Assembly (NCBI GenBank): GCA_015232735.1
Contig: JADFZC010000103.1
Span: 1-8,031 of the forward strand
Reading direction: 5' to 3'
DNA: 8,031 nucleotides
Source of the DNA: Oligoflexales bacterium
Lineage (GTDB): Bacteria > Bdellovibrionota > Oligoflexia > Oligoflexales > Oligoflexaceae
Position 1 is the stretch's first letter, and the number at the start of each line of letters is the position of its first letter. The translations under genes were made by a program, and so were the position numbers. The notes beneath the pieces are model-generated. The model did no database searches. It was given only the letters and a program-made list of their open reading frames with translations, and had not been told where the DNA came from. This document shows positions 1-6,173 of this stretch, piece by piece.

Positions 1-339
1 TTGGTGATCAAAAGTGACGAAACAAGGAGTGTCATGGCTCCTGTTTCGTTGCAGATTGGAGATGACGCTCGTATGGAAAGTCCCATCGAAAATTTCAGGA
101 TAGAGCCAAACGATCTTATTTTCCTATATACCGACGGCCTTATAGAAAATCTGGGTTCTGACGGCAAGAGGCTGCGGATTCAGGGGATCAAAAAATATTT
201 AAGTCACAGTCACACCGCCCGGGAGAATATGGACCTTCTGAAAAGGCTTTTGGAAGAGAAATTTGACATGGATAAACTCGCGGATGATGTGACTTTCATG
301 CTTTACAAACATGAGGTGGCGGTTGAAGATCCTGCTTAA
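1..339 (+). CDS. SpoIIE/PP2C-type protein phosphatase, C-terminal part (5' end outside the window)
   Basis: This is the last 112 codons of a PPM-family serine/threonine phosphatase of the SpoIIE/RsbU type. In this family such enzymes usually dephosphorylate an anti-sigma-factor antagonist (STAS protein) in partner-switching control. Directly visible are the strand-and-turn motif FLYTDGLIE (residues 41-49, with D45-G46 the metal-binding pair) and the closing motif DDVTFML (residues 95-101), which carries the final metal-binding Asp of the fold. The spacing of about 50 residues between them is normal. The start is not in the window: the frame is open at base 1, and the TTG there is not a credible start because the N-terminal half of the domain would be missing. 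The 3' end overlaps the next gene by 29 nt, which indicates translational coupling. The catalytic residues that can be seen look intact, in contrast to the degenerate copy in the next gene. Confidence 0.85.
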   Translation: MVIKSDETRSVMAPVSLQIGDDARMESPIENFRIEPNDLIFLYTDGLIENLGSDGKRLRIQGIKKYLSHSHTARENMDLLKRLLEEKFDMDKLADDVTFMLYKHEVAVEDPA

Positions 340-2050
340 TTTGATATTTTGTCTGGTCATGATCAGGCCGGGGCCGGCCGCTGCGGGCTATTCCCTTGAC
401 CCTGGCAAGGTTGATTTTCCTATAGCAATATCAAATGATCTCCATTTTTTTCATGACAGAAAGGGGAATCTCTCTTTAAGGGAGGTTATGGAGAGGGATA
501 TAAAGGGGGATTTTGAAAAGTTCAAAGTACCGTTGATCGGTCAGATGGATTGTGAAGGGGCGTACTGGTTTCGTTTTATTATAGAAAATCCTTCGCAGAT
601 GAAGGTTGATATGAGCATTATGCAGATCTGGAGCCCCACTCCAAGGATTGAGCTTTATAATCCAAGGATATCCATGGACTATCTGGCTGTTACGGGTTAT
701 TTGGTGGATTTCGATCAGGTCACCTCCCAAAGTTATTATCCAAGACTCACTTTTGGGGTTTTTCCCGGGGAAAATACCTATTACCTGCGCCATGTCTGTG
801 ACGAGACTTTATTTTTGGCTTATTTGCTCGACAGGGCGGATAACACCAGGGCTGATAATCAAAGGGCGCTTTTGCTTTTTTGCTGCTTCATTGGCATGGC
901 CGTGACTATTATTGCCATGAGCGTGATTTTTCTATTCTATTACCGTGATTTGATATTCTTGTACCAAATCCTTTTCAATCTGGCCATCGCGGTTGCATTT
1001 TACTGGGGTGTCGCCATTTTTGGTCTTTTCGGGTTTGGCGGTGGAATCAATAGCGTCGCACTTTATACACCCTTGTGGGCCATCGTGTTCCAGCTCTGTG
1101 TGGTTATAGTATTTCGCCTTATGGGTCACAGAAGCAGGACGGTCACGATTTTCATTTATACAAGCAATACCATAGTCTGGATCTTTTGTTTCCTCTATTT
1201 CTACAACGGATATATTCTTTCCTATATCATAGCGGGCATGATTTATATGGTTGGTGTAATAATATGTTTGATCATATCTATTTTTAAAAACAGGGATTCG
1301 CTTTTCAATACGTTCCTATTTGCTAACCTGCCGGTTATATTAGTTGGAGCGATAGTGAATCTTGCCCATATGACGGGGTATTTGAAACCCTCATTTTGGA
1401 CGATCCATGGGATTGTCATCATCGCTTTTTATGAAATTGTCTTGTTCGCCATATTTATCAGCTACCGCTATTACAATGAACGTGAGCTTCGCAACAGGCT
1501 GATGACGGACAATCAGAAAAAACTTCAGGAAACAAATGTTTATAATGAAGTCGCCTCCATGTATGAGACCAGTGAAAAAAAATGGCAGCTTGATATTGCA
1601 TTTCAAATGAATGTCTCAGGACCTCAGCCCCTCATGCTGCAGCATCATATTCCTGATAAAGGTGCGACATACGCGGTCATATGTTTCGTAAATGACAGGT
1701 CGCTTGCCACCTCGCTTCTACTTTCGGCCTGTAGTGGCATCGCCAGTCTGCTTTTTGAGTTGAACATTTCAAGGCCGGATGAAATGACATTCCATGAATT
1801 CCTGTTCTCTCTGCTGAACCAGTTTCATCCTGTAACTAAAGGGTTTTCAGATTCATCATCCGGGGTCGGTATAGCCATATTGTGCAGACACGGATTTGAA
1901 CTTGGCATGGCGTGCAGTACGAAAATATCCCTGCAAATCAATGGCCGGCATAAAGAGGTAACAAGGACCCCTGATGCAGACTATATTGTCATGCCGTTTT
2001 CAGATGGTGACAATATCACAATCTATAAAGACGGAGTTATCCTTATATGA
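311..2050 (+). CDS. 7TM-DISM membrane receptor with degenerate SpoIIE-like C-terminal domain
   Basis: This is a 579-residue inner-membrane sensor. It has a signal peptide (residues 1 to about 25, ending PGPAAA-GYS) and a periplasmic domain (about 30-175) of 7TMR-DISM extracellular type. The features YWFRF (85-89) and YYLRH near 157-161 recall the jelly-roll sensor domains that bind carbohydrates or other small ligands. Seven hydrophobic segments follow at roughly 185-210, 214-240, 248-270, 277-297, 300-325, 331-355 and 363-387, then a short charged helix (388-410) and a cytoplasmic tail (about 425-579). The tail aligns by eye with SpoIIE phosphatases: a SLLLS helix at 468-472, and GDNITIYKDG (566-575) at the place of the usual GDxxxxYTDG. 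It lacks the other metal-binding Asp residues and stops four residues after that motif, so it is probably catalytically dead. The ATG at 311 has no Shine-Dalgarno. A TTG at 323, preceded by GAGGTG (313-318), is a good alternative and gives a tidier signal peptide starting MKILLN. The stop overlaps the next start (ATGA). Confidence 0.82.
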   Translation: MRWRLKILLNLIFCLVMIRPGPAAAGYSLDPGKVDFPIAISNDLHFFHDRKGNLSLREVMERDIKGDFEKFKVPLIGQMDCEGAYWFRFIIENPSQMKVDMSIMQIWSPTPRIELYNPRISMDYLAVTGYLVDFDQVTSQSYYPRLTFGVFPGENTYYLRHVCDETLFLAYLLDRADNTRADNQRALLLFCCFIGMAVTIIAMSVIFLFYYRDLIFLYQILFNLAIAVAFYWGVAIFGLFGFGGGINSVALYTPLWAIVFQLCVVIVFRLMGHRSRTVTIFIYTSNTIVWIFCFLYFYNGYILSYIIAGMIYMVGVIICLIISIFKNRDSLFNTFLFANLPVILVGAIVNLAHMTGYLKPSFWTIHGIVIIAFYEIVLFAIFISYRYYNERELRNRLMTDNQKKLQETNVYNEVASMYETSEKKWQLDIAFQMNVSGPQPLMLQHHIPDKGATYAVICFVNDRSLATSLLLSACSGIASLLFELNISRPDEMTFHEFLFSLLNQFHPVTKGFSDSSSGVGIAILCRHGFELGMACSTKISLQINGRHKEVTRTPDADYIVMPFSDGDNITIYKDGVILI

Positions 2051-3414
2051 GCGGCAAATGGAAAATGGCCCTTAAAAACCTTGCAAGAAACAAAAACAGA
2101 AACTTTGCAACCGGCGTGGCTATATCCTTTGGATTTGCGGCGCTTTTGATAATGGGCGGATATTACAACTGGTCAGCGAATCTCCTCAGGGTTTTTACAA
2201 TATATATTTCAAAAACCGGGCATATAGTAATATATAAAAAAGATGGAGTGGACAAGTATCTGATGAAGCCCTGGAAATACAGCCTCGACACATCGGACCA
2301 GGATGTAATAAAGGAGGTTGTCTCCGGAATTGACAATGTTGAACTTCAAGGTGGAAAGATCTTCGGGACAGGACTGATTGGAAACGGATGCAGCTCCTTT
2401 CCTTTTATGGCTTCAGGCGTGGACCTCGGTTTGGAAAAGGCTGTCATGGATCACCCCGAAGTCGAAAAGTGGATGGGGGAACTAAAGCAGATGGTAAAGG
2501 GTAAGGGGCGGGACCCTTATCTGTATCCGGCTGAACTCAATCCCATATCCGTATCCGATGGTCTTGCCAGGTTGCTTGGCAAGACGCTGGTCCACGACGA
2601 GATATCGCAAGCAGAAAATGGCGTCGTGACACTTGACTGCATGGCTTCAAATATCGCTGAAAAGATTTCATCGGACGCCAATGTCCAGCTTGTGGCGGGT
2701 GCATGGACGGGAATGATGTCCGCAATCGATGCGGAGATAGTGGCCCAGCATATCACGGGGGTGGTCGAGACGGAGGATACTCATCTTTTGATATCGCTTT
2801 CAGGACTGCAAAGGCTTTACGACACGCCGAATATCGCATCCTACTCGGTGTGGCTGAAAGACCCGGGCAAGATACGTTCAACGATTGAATACATGAAGAA
2901 CAGATTCGAAAGCGCCGGTAAACACTTTGACGTCTATAAATGGGATGACAAGCGCGCCAGTTCCTATTATCCGGGTGCATATCAATTTTTGATAGTCCTA
3001 AGCAGTTTCATCACCACGGTCCTTCTGTGCGTCATAGTCTTTTCCATTTTTAATTCAGTTACGATTACAACGCTTGAAAGGTCCCAGGAGATCGGTATGA
3101 TGCGGTCTTTCGGTTATTCCAGGATGCAGATAAGGAAACTTTTCGTCATGGAAATGATGCTTTTGGCTGTTTTTTTTATCGTCGTAGGATCGATCATCGG
3201 CGGACTTTGCATCTATCTGATCAATAGTTCCAAAATACCTTACAATTCACCAGGCTTTACCATTCAGATGTGGCTCAGGCTGAAACCTGACATATGGATA
3301 TCAGCCTTATCAGTCATCTTATTATTTGTTTTGGTGTCCATTACGACCTTTGTTGCGGTGCGTGCCGTAACCAATAACAATATCAGGGAACTGCTGACCA
3401 AAGCAGAACGTTAA
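2047..3414 (+). CDS. ABC transporter permease, FtsX/MacB/LolC-E type (first of a pair)
   Basis: This is a 455-residue inner-membrane permease of a type VII-like (mechanotransmission) ABC system, the family of LolC/LolE, MacB and FtsX. These use cytoplasmic ATP hydrolysis to drive a periplasmic process such as lipoprotein release, rather than moving substrate through the membrane. The N-terminus ALKNLARNKNRN (8-19) is the usual amphipathic helix. TM1 is at about 21-41, a large periplasmic domain at 45-310, and three further TM helices lie at about 313-337, 367-391 and 416-439. The cytoplasmic loop ERSQEIGMMRSFGYSRMQI (344-362) is the coupling helix that contacts the ATPase. The start is fixed by the ATGA overlap with the preceding stop, so translation is coupled. 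Length is in the LolC/E range. The substrate cannot be told from sequence. No ATPase gene is adjacent. Confidence 0.88.
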   Translation: MSGKWKMALKNLARNKNRNFATGVAISFGFAALLIMGGYYNWSANLLRVFTIYISKTGHIVIYKKDGVDKYLMKPWKYSLDTSDQDVIKEVVSGIDNVELQGGKIFGTGLIGNGCSSFPFMASGVDLGLEKAVMDHPEVEKWMGELKQMVKGKGRDPYLYPAELNPISVSDGLARLLGKTLVHDEISQAENGVVTLDCMASNIAEKISSDANVQLVAGAWTGMMSAIDAEIVAQHITGVVETEDTHLLISLSGLQRLYDTPNIASYSVWLKDPGKIRSTIEYMKNRFESAGKHFDVYKWDDKRASSYYPGAYQFLIVLSSFITTVLLCVIVFSIFNSVTITTLERSQEIGMMRSFGYSRMQIRKLFVMEMMLLAVFFIVVGSIIGGLCIYLINSSKIPYNSPGFTIQMWLRLKPDIWISALSVILLFVLVSITTFVAVRAVTNNNIRELLTKAER

Positions 3415-3432
3415 AAAGGAAAACCGAAAGTA

Positions 3433-4821
3433 GTGAAAACCGGATTTAAAAAACCTTTGTCTTTTGATTGGAAATTGGACGACATGTCAACATACTGCCT
3501 TATATATTTTCAACTGACTGTGATCGCCTTTCGCAATGTAATCAAAAATTGGAGACACAGTCTCTCCACACTTTTGGCTATTTCGTGCGGATTTGTCGCC
3601 ATCTCCATTTTTGACGGTTATCTAAAGAATTTCAGGGATAATGTGAAAGACACATTCACATCGGCCATCATGATGGGCCATGTCATTATTCAGAAAAAAG
3701 ATGCCGAGGAAAAGAAAGGCCACAATGAGTGGCTCTACTCGCTCGACAGCAATGATCAAAATTTTTTGGAGGAATTCCTTAAGAACGATCCTGATGTGGC
3801 TGCCAGAATCCGATTCCTCAATATAAGCGGGATTCTGAATTCGGGTAGAAATAATCCATATTTCAAGGGTTATGGCTATGACATCATGGAGGGTCTCAAG
3901 TTTCGGGGAGACAGGTGGGGATGGAATGTAATCGCCGGAGCACCTTTGCATATGGCCGAGAATCACTCCATAGTCCTCGGAGGGGGGCTTGCAAGGAGCA
4001 TCGATTGCAATTATCCCGATAGTGAAAAACTGGCTATAGGAGATAAAAATTTCCTTTCCAGGGACAGGCCTTTCAATTGCCCATCAAAGCGGGTCACACT
4101 TTCCGTCACTACAGAATTTTCGCAAGTCAACGCCACACAATTTCCCGTCTCCGGGATTACAAACGGATTCATGGCCGATTCAGACAAGCACATGATAAAT
4201 ATATCGCTTGAAGATGCGTGGAGGCTTATGGATACAAAAAAAATAAGCATGGTAACGGTTCTTCTGAAATCCGAAGATCAAATACCATCGTTCATCAGAA
4301 GGGCAAGTGAGGCGGCGGTTTCAAGGGGGCTAAAGCTTGATATTGCGAGAAGTTCGACGCACAGACTTGCATCGTATATGATAGGAGCTATGAAATTTCT
4401 CACCCTTTTCAGAGGCGTATTCATGGTTATCCTTTTAACCATCGGCGTCATGTCGGTTGTGAATACGATGGCCAAGGCCGTAAACGAGAGGATCCGCGAA
4501 ATAGGGATCCTGAGAAGTCTTGGTTTTTTCAGAAGGCATCTTATCTTCATGTTTTCACTGGAGGGTTCATTTCTGAGCCTGATTGCCTGCGCTTTTGGAC
4601 TCGTGGCTACGATAACGCTGTGCGAATTTATAAAATATGTCGGTTTCAAGTATGATGCGGGTATAATGGCACATCCGGTCATATTAAATATAGCATATGC
4701 CCCCTGGGCGTGGGCGTTTAGCGTCATCCTTTTTTCCATTCTTGCAACAGGTTCAGCATGGTTTTGTTCCCGAAAAGCATGTTATATGGTAGTGGCTGAG
4801 GCCATGAGACACGTTGAGTAG
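3433..4821 (+). CDS. ABC transporter permease, FtsX/MacB/LolC-E type (second of a pair)
   Basis: This 462-residue permease has the same layout as its neighbour: a short N-terminal helix (AFRNVIKNWRHSL, 32-44), TM1 about 44-64, a periplasmic domain 65-318, and TM helices about 322-346, 375-400 and 426-446. It has a clear coupling loop NERIREIGILRSLGFFRRHL (351-370). It is a paralogue of the preceding permease and shares the segments GHVIIQKKD (82-90) and YSLDSNDQ (102-109) just after TM1, so the two probably form the heterodimeric membrane part of one transporter, as LolC and LolE do. The gap to the upstream gene is 18 nt. The start is uncertain. The GTG at 3433 has AAGGA at 3416-3420, which is rather far (12 nt). 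An ATG at 3484 would remove 17 residues that have no counterpart in the sister protein. No clear terminator follows: the A+T palindrome at 4822-4845 has no G+C stem. Confidence 0.87.
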   Translation: MKTGFKKPLSFDWKLDDMSTYCLIYFQLTVIAFRNVIKNWRHSLSTLLAISCGFVAISIFDGYLKNFRDNVKDTFTSAIMMGHVIIQKKDAEEKKGHNEWLYSLDSNDQNFLEEFLKNDPDVAARIRFLNISGILNSGRNNPYFKGYGYDIMEGLKFRGDRWGWNVIAGAPLHMAENHSIVLGGGLARSIDCNYPDSEKLAIGDKNFLSRDRPFNCPSKRVTLSVTTEFSQVNATQFPVSGITNGFMADSDKHMINISLEDAWRLMDTKKISMVTVLLKSEDQIPSFIRRASEAAVSRGLKLDIARSSTHRLASYMIGAMKFLTLFRGVFMVILLTIGVMSVVNTMAKAVNERIREIGILRSLGFFRRHLIFMFSLEGSFLSLIACAFGLVATITLCEFIKYVGFKYDAGIMAHPVILNIAYAPWAWAFSVILFSILATGSAWFCSRKACYMVVAEAMRHVE

Positions 4822-4851
4822 AATATTAATTTTAATAATATGGTAAAATGG

Positions 4852-4970
4852 TTGTTCATACCAAGTTAAACCGGCATAAAAATCTGCTATCCTCTACCTC
4901 CGGAAAAGGAGAGTAAAATCGACTTTCCTGTCAGGACAGATAACCTATAAGCCTAGAGAGGGACAGCAAC
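4852..4970 (+). promoter_or_regulatory. Weak promoter candidate and leader before the Cys-rich protein gene
   Basis: TTGTTC (4852-4857) and CATAAA (4875-4880) are 17 bp apart and make a moderate sigma-70-like match, which would give a leader of about 80-85 nt. The leader contains a small hairpin CTCC/GGAG (4898-4901 with 4908-4911, loop GGAAAA) and a short inverted repeat CTGTC-AG-GACAG (4928-4939). The repeat could be an operator half-site pair or a small RNA hairpin. The ribosome-binding site is GAGAGGGA (4956-4963), seven nt before the ATG. I recognise no known riboswitch class here. Both the promoter and the leader structures are suggestions from motif matching only. Confidence 0.3.
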
Positions 4971-5816
4971 ATGTTAAAAAAACTTTTACCAGGAATTTTA
5001 ATGTCACTTTTTTGCCTTTGTCAAAATGGTTATGCCACATCAATGCACTGCAATAGCTCCTTTGACGGATACTGGAACTTCACTTTCATGAACAGTATCG
5101 ATTACACCTTTGAATTTCGGGGATTTTCCTTAAGAGGTGAACAGATTCAATATACGGGCCAGGGCCGTTATGATACCAGCTCTCTGCCTTACCGCCTTAT
5201 TTTCGATCTTGATTACGGTCAGCTTTCCTGCCAGAATACCTTTTTAAGTACCTATCAATCCCGCTGGTTCTGCGACAGGAAAATTGAATTTGGTTTAGCA
5301 GGTCAGACACGTCTCTCGTGCGTATCCGATTCCCAATTTCCTCATGAAACAGACGATATCGCGCTTTATCCTCCGATGCCGACAGGCGCACCATCATCAT
5401 GCGGCAGCAAAGCCGAGTCATGTCAAACAAAATGTCAGGTGAAAGATGAATATGGAAAGGTTTACAACGCTTCCCATACTATTCAGAAAATCGCCAATCA
5501 GCAGGCATGGCACAACTGCCGTAAATATTCCGCAGTACCTAAGAGCTGCCATGCAGAAAGTTGTGGTCTGATATATCTTTCGAATGCGGATGTTATCTAT
5601 CCCGTGATAACACCTGTTCCTGCTGTGACGGCAGTACCCGTCGTTTATCCTCCTTTATTTCAACCGACAGTAATGGTTGACTGCCGTTCTTATAATCGCG
5701 ATGGCCTGACTTGTGAACAGATGGATATGAGAGACCGGCCATTCATCTGCAAATGGGCACAAAAATGGAGTTGCGTAAATGGCTGTGCAAAATGGCAGGG
5801 ATTTTGTTTTTTCTGA
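4971..5816 (+). CDS. Secreted cysteine-rich protein of unknown function
   Basis: This is a 281-residue protein I do not recognise. Residues 1-22 form a typical Sec signal peptide (KK, hydrophobic core, cleavage likely after GYA), so the product should be periplasmic or extracellular. The predicted mature chain has 16 cysteines, an even number that suits a disulfide-stabilised fold, in three blocks: Cys 27, 87, 101 and 117 in a beta-rich N-terminal part with many aromatic residues; Cys 144, 151, 155, 183, 193 and 198 in the middle; and Cys 238, 248, 260, 268, 272 and 279 at the end. A Pro/Val-rich linker (about 206-233) separates the last block, which is Trp/Lys rich and ends CFF. The cysteines in the signal (15, 17) do not form a lipobox. 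A strong ribosome-binding site lies seven nt before the ATG. It appears to be its own transcription unit, 149 nt after the permease operon. Heme binding is unlikely, since no CxxCH is seen. Confidence 0.75.
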   Translation: MLKKLLPGILMSLFCLCQNGYATSMHCNSSFDGYWNFTFMNSIDYTFEFRGFSLRGEQIQYTGQGRYDTSSLPYRLIFDLDYGQLSCQNTFLSTYQSRWFCDRKIEFGLAGQTRLSCVSDSQFPHETDDIALYPPMPTGAPSSCGSKAESCQTKCQVKDEYGKVYNASHTIQKIANQQAWHNCRKYSAVPKSCHAESCGLIYLSNADVIYPVITPVPAVTAVPVVYPPLFQPTVMVDCRSYNRDGLTCEQMDMRDRPFICKWAQKWSCVNGCAKWQGFCFF

Positions 5817-5860
5817 TCTTGAAATACGGACGTCTCCTTTACTACGGCTTCATCAAGTTC

Positions 5861-5896
5861 AAGGAAACCTCGTCCTTCAGGGCGAGGTCGTTCAAG
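5861..5896 (+). repeat. omega-RNA / IS200-IS605 right-end-like hairpin, copy 1
   Basis: The stem CCTCGTCC / GGGCGAGG (5868-5875 with 5880-5887, one G.U pair) carries the loop TTCA and is preceded by GGAAA. The right flank ends in GTTCAAG (5890-5896), and the same heptamer GTTCAAG also sits on the left at 5857-5863. The shape GAAA-stem-GTCCTTCAGGGC-stem is like the 3' end hairpin of TnpB omega-RNAs and the right ends of IS200/IS605 elements. No TnpB or Y1 transposase coding sequence is present nearby, so this is either a remnant, a non-autonomous element or a look-alike. It lies about 50 nt after the stop of the Cys-rich gene and has no T tract, so it is not a classic terminator. Confidence 0.5.
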
Positions 5897-5904
5897 CTAA
5901 CCAA

Positions 5905-5935
5905 AATCAGGAGAGGTTTAAAGCCTCTCCTGATT
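5905..5935. repeat. Perfect 12-bp hairpin between the two similar hairpins
   Basis: AATCAGGAGAGG (5905-5916) and CCTCTCCTGATT (5924-5935) are perfect inverted copies around a 7-nt loop TTTAAAG. The stem is strong but is followed by CGACACC rather than a T run, so intrinsic termination is doubtful in this direction. On the opposite strand the stem is followed by TTTTGGTTAG, a four-T stretch, which is also weak. It may be part of the same element as the flanking hairpins, or a Rho-independent-like barrier at the end of the Cys-rich gene transcript. Confidence 0.6.
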
Positions 5936-5939
5936 CGAC

Positions 5940-5961
5940 ACCCGGTCCTTCAGGGCCGGGT
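5940..5961 (+). repeat. omega-RNA / IS200-IS605 right-end-like hairpin, copy 2
   Basis: The stem ACCCGGTCC / GGGCCGGGT (5940-5948 with 5953-5961) carries the loop TTCA. It shares the exact 12-nt core GTCCTTCAGGGC (5945-5956) with copy 1 (5872-5883), in the same orientation and 73 nt downstream. Outside the core the arms differ but remain paired: at two stem positions both partners have changed (T-A to C-G, and C-G to G-C). That indicates the structure itself has been kept. The short TTTAC after the stem is not a convincing terminator tract. Confidence 0.5.
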
Positions 5962-6052
5962 TTACATATCGGAATTGACGAGATTTTCTTGATTTTTTTA
6001 TCTTTTATTGCAGCTCCCTCGGACTAGCCGCATGGAGTGCAACATGCTGAAA

Positions 6053-6088
6053 TGCCGTTTATTGGCAATATGTTATGAGTAAACGGCA
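6053..6088. promoter_or_regulatory. 9-bp inverted repeat reaching the -35 region of the following promoter
   Basis: TGCCGTTTA (6053-6061) and TAAACGGCA (6080-6088) are perfect inverted copies separated by 18 bp, with the arm centres 27 bp apart. The right arm covers the place where a -35 hexamer would sit for the -10 at 6107-6112, and that place shows no good -35 match. This is the arrangement expected for a dimeric regulator binding beside or over the promoter. It could instead form an RNA hairpin from upstream transcription, but no T run follows. Confidence 0.4.
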
Positions 6089-6103
6089 AATCCATAAATT
6101 TTC

Positions 6104-6112
6104 TGTTATAAT
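6104..6112 (+). promoter_or_regulatory. Extended -10 promoter (TGTTATAAT) for the receiver-like gene
   Basis: A consensus TATAAT (6107-6112) is preceded by TG with the correct one-base gap (6104-6105), which makes an extended -10 element that can work without a good -35. Transcription would begin near 6119, giving a leader of about 55 nt. The surroundings are strongly A+T rich (6091-6122). Confidence 0.5.
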
Positions 6113-6134
6113 ATAAAATAAATGTCCGGCCGGA

Positions 6135-6167
6135 TCGCCATTTGGCGAAGTCCTCTTTTAAAGGGAG
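6135..6167 (+). promoter_or_regulatory. Leader hairpin and ribosome-binding site with possible self-pairing
   Basis: TCGCC-ATTT-GGCGA (6135-6148) is a 5-bp hairpin in the leader. Just after it, CTCTT (6153-6157) can pair with GGGAG (6163-6167, two G.U pairs, loop of five). GGGAG is the Shine-Dalgarno of the following gene, 6 nt before the GTG and 9 nt before the ATG. The second pairing is weak, so control of translation by it is only a possibility. Confidence 0.3.
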
Positions 6168-6173
6168 AAATTT

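Noticed and set aside
4278..4739. 153-codon minus-strand open frame inside the second permease
   Set aside because: It is antisense to a strongly supported membrane protein and has no ribosome-binding site or recognisable motif. Long antisense frames are common opposite such genes.
4822..4845. A+T-rich palindrome after the permease operon as a terminator
   Set aside because: The stem has no G or C pairs and no clean T tract, so it would not be a stable intrinsic terminator.
4881..4970. Leader of the Cys-rich gene as a riboswitch (GEMM or other class)
   Set aside because: The conserved core sequences of the classes I know are absent. Only small, weak hairpins are visible.
5860..5961. The hairpin series as a CRISPR array
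   Set aside because: There are only two copies of a 12-nt core, with differing arms and no regular repeat-spacer unit.
5753..6027. Two overlapping plus-strand open frames (79 and 82 codons) across the end of the Cys-rich gene and the hairpins
   Set aside because: They run through inverted repeats, lack good ribosome-binding sites and begin inside the Cys-rich gene, so they are chance frames.
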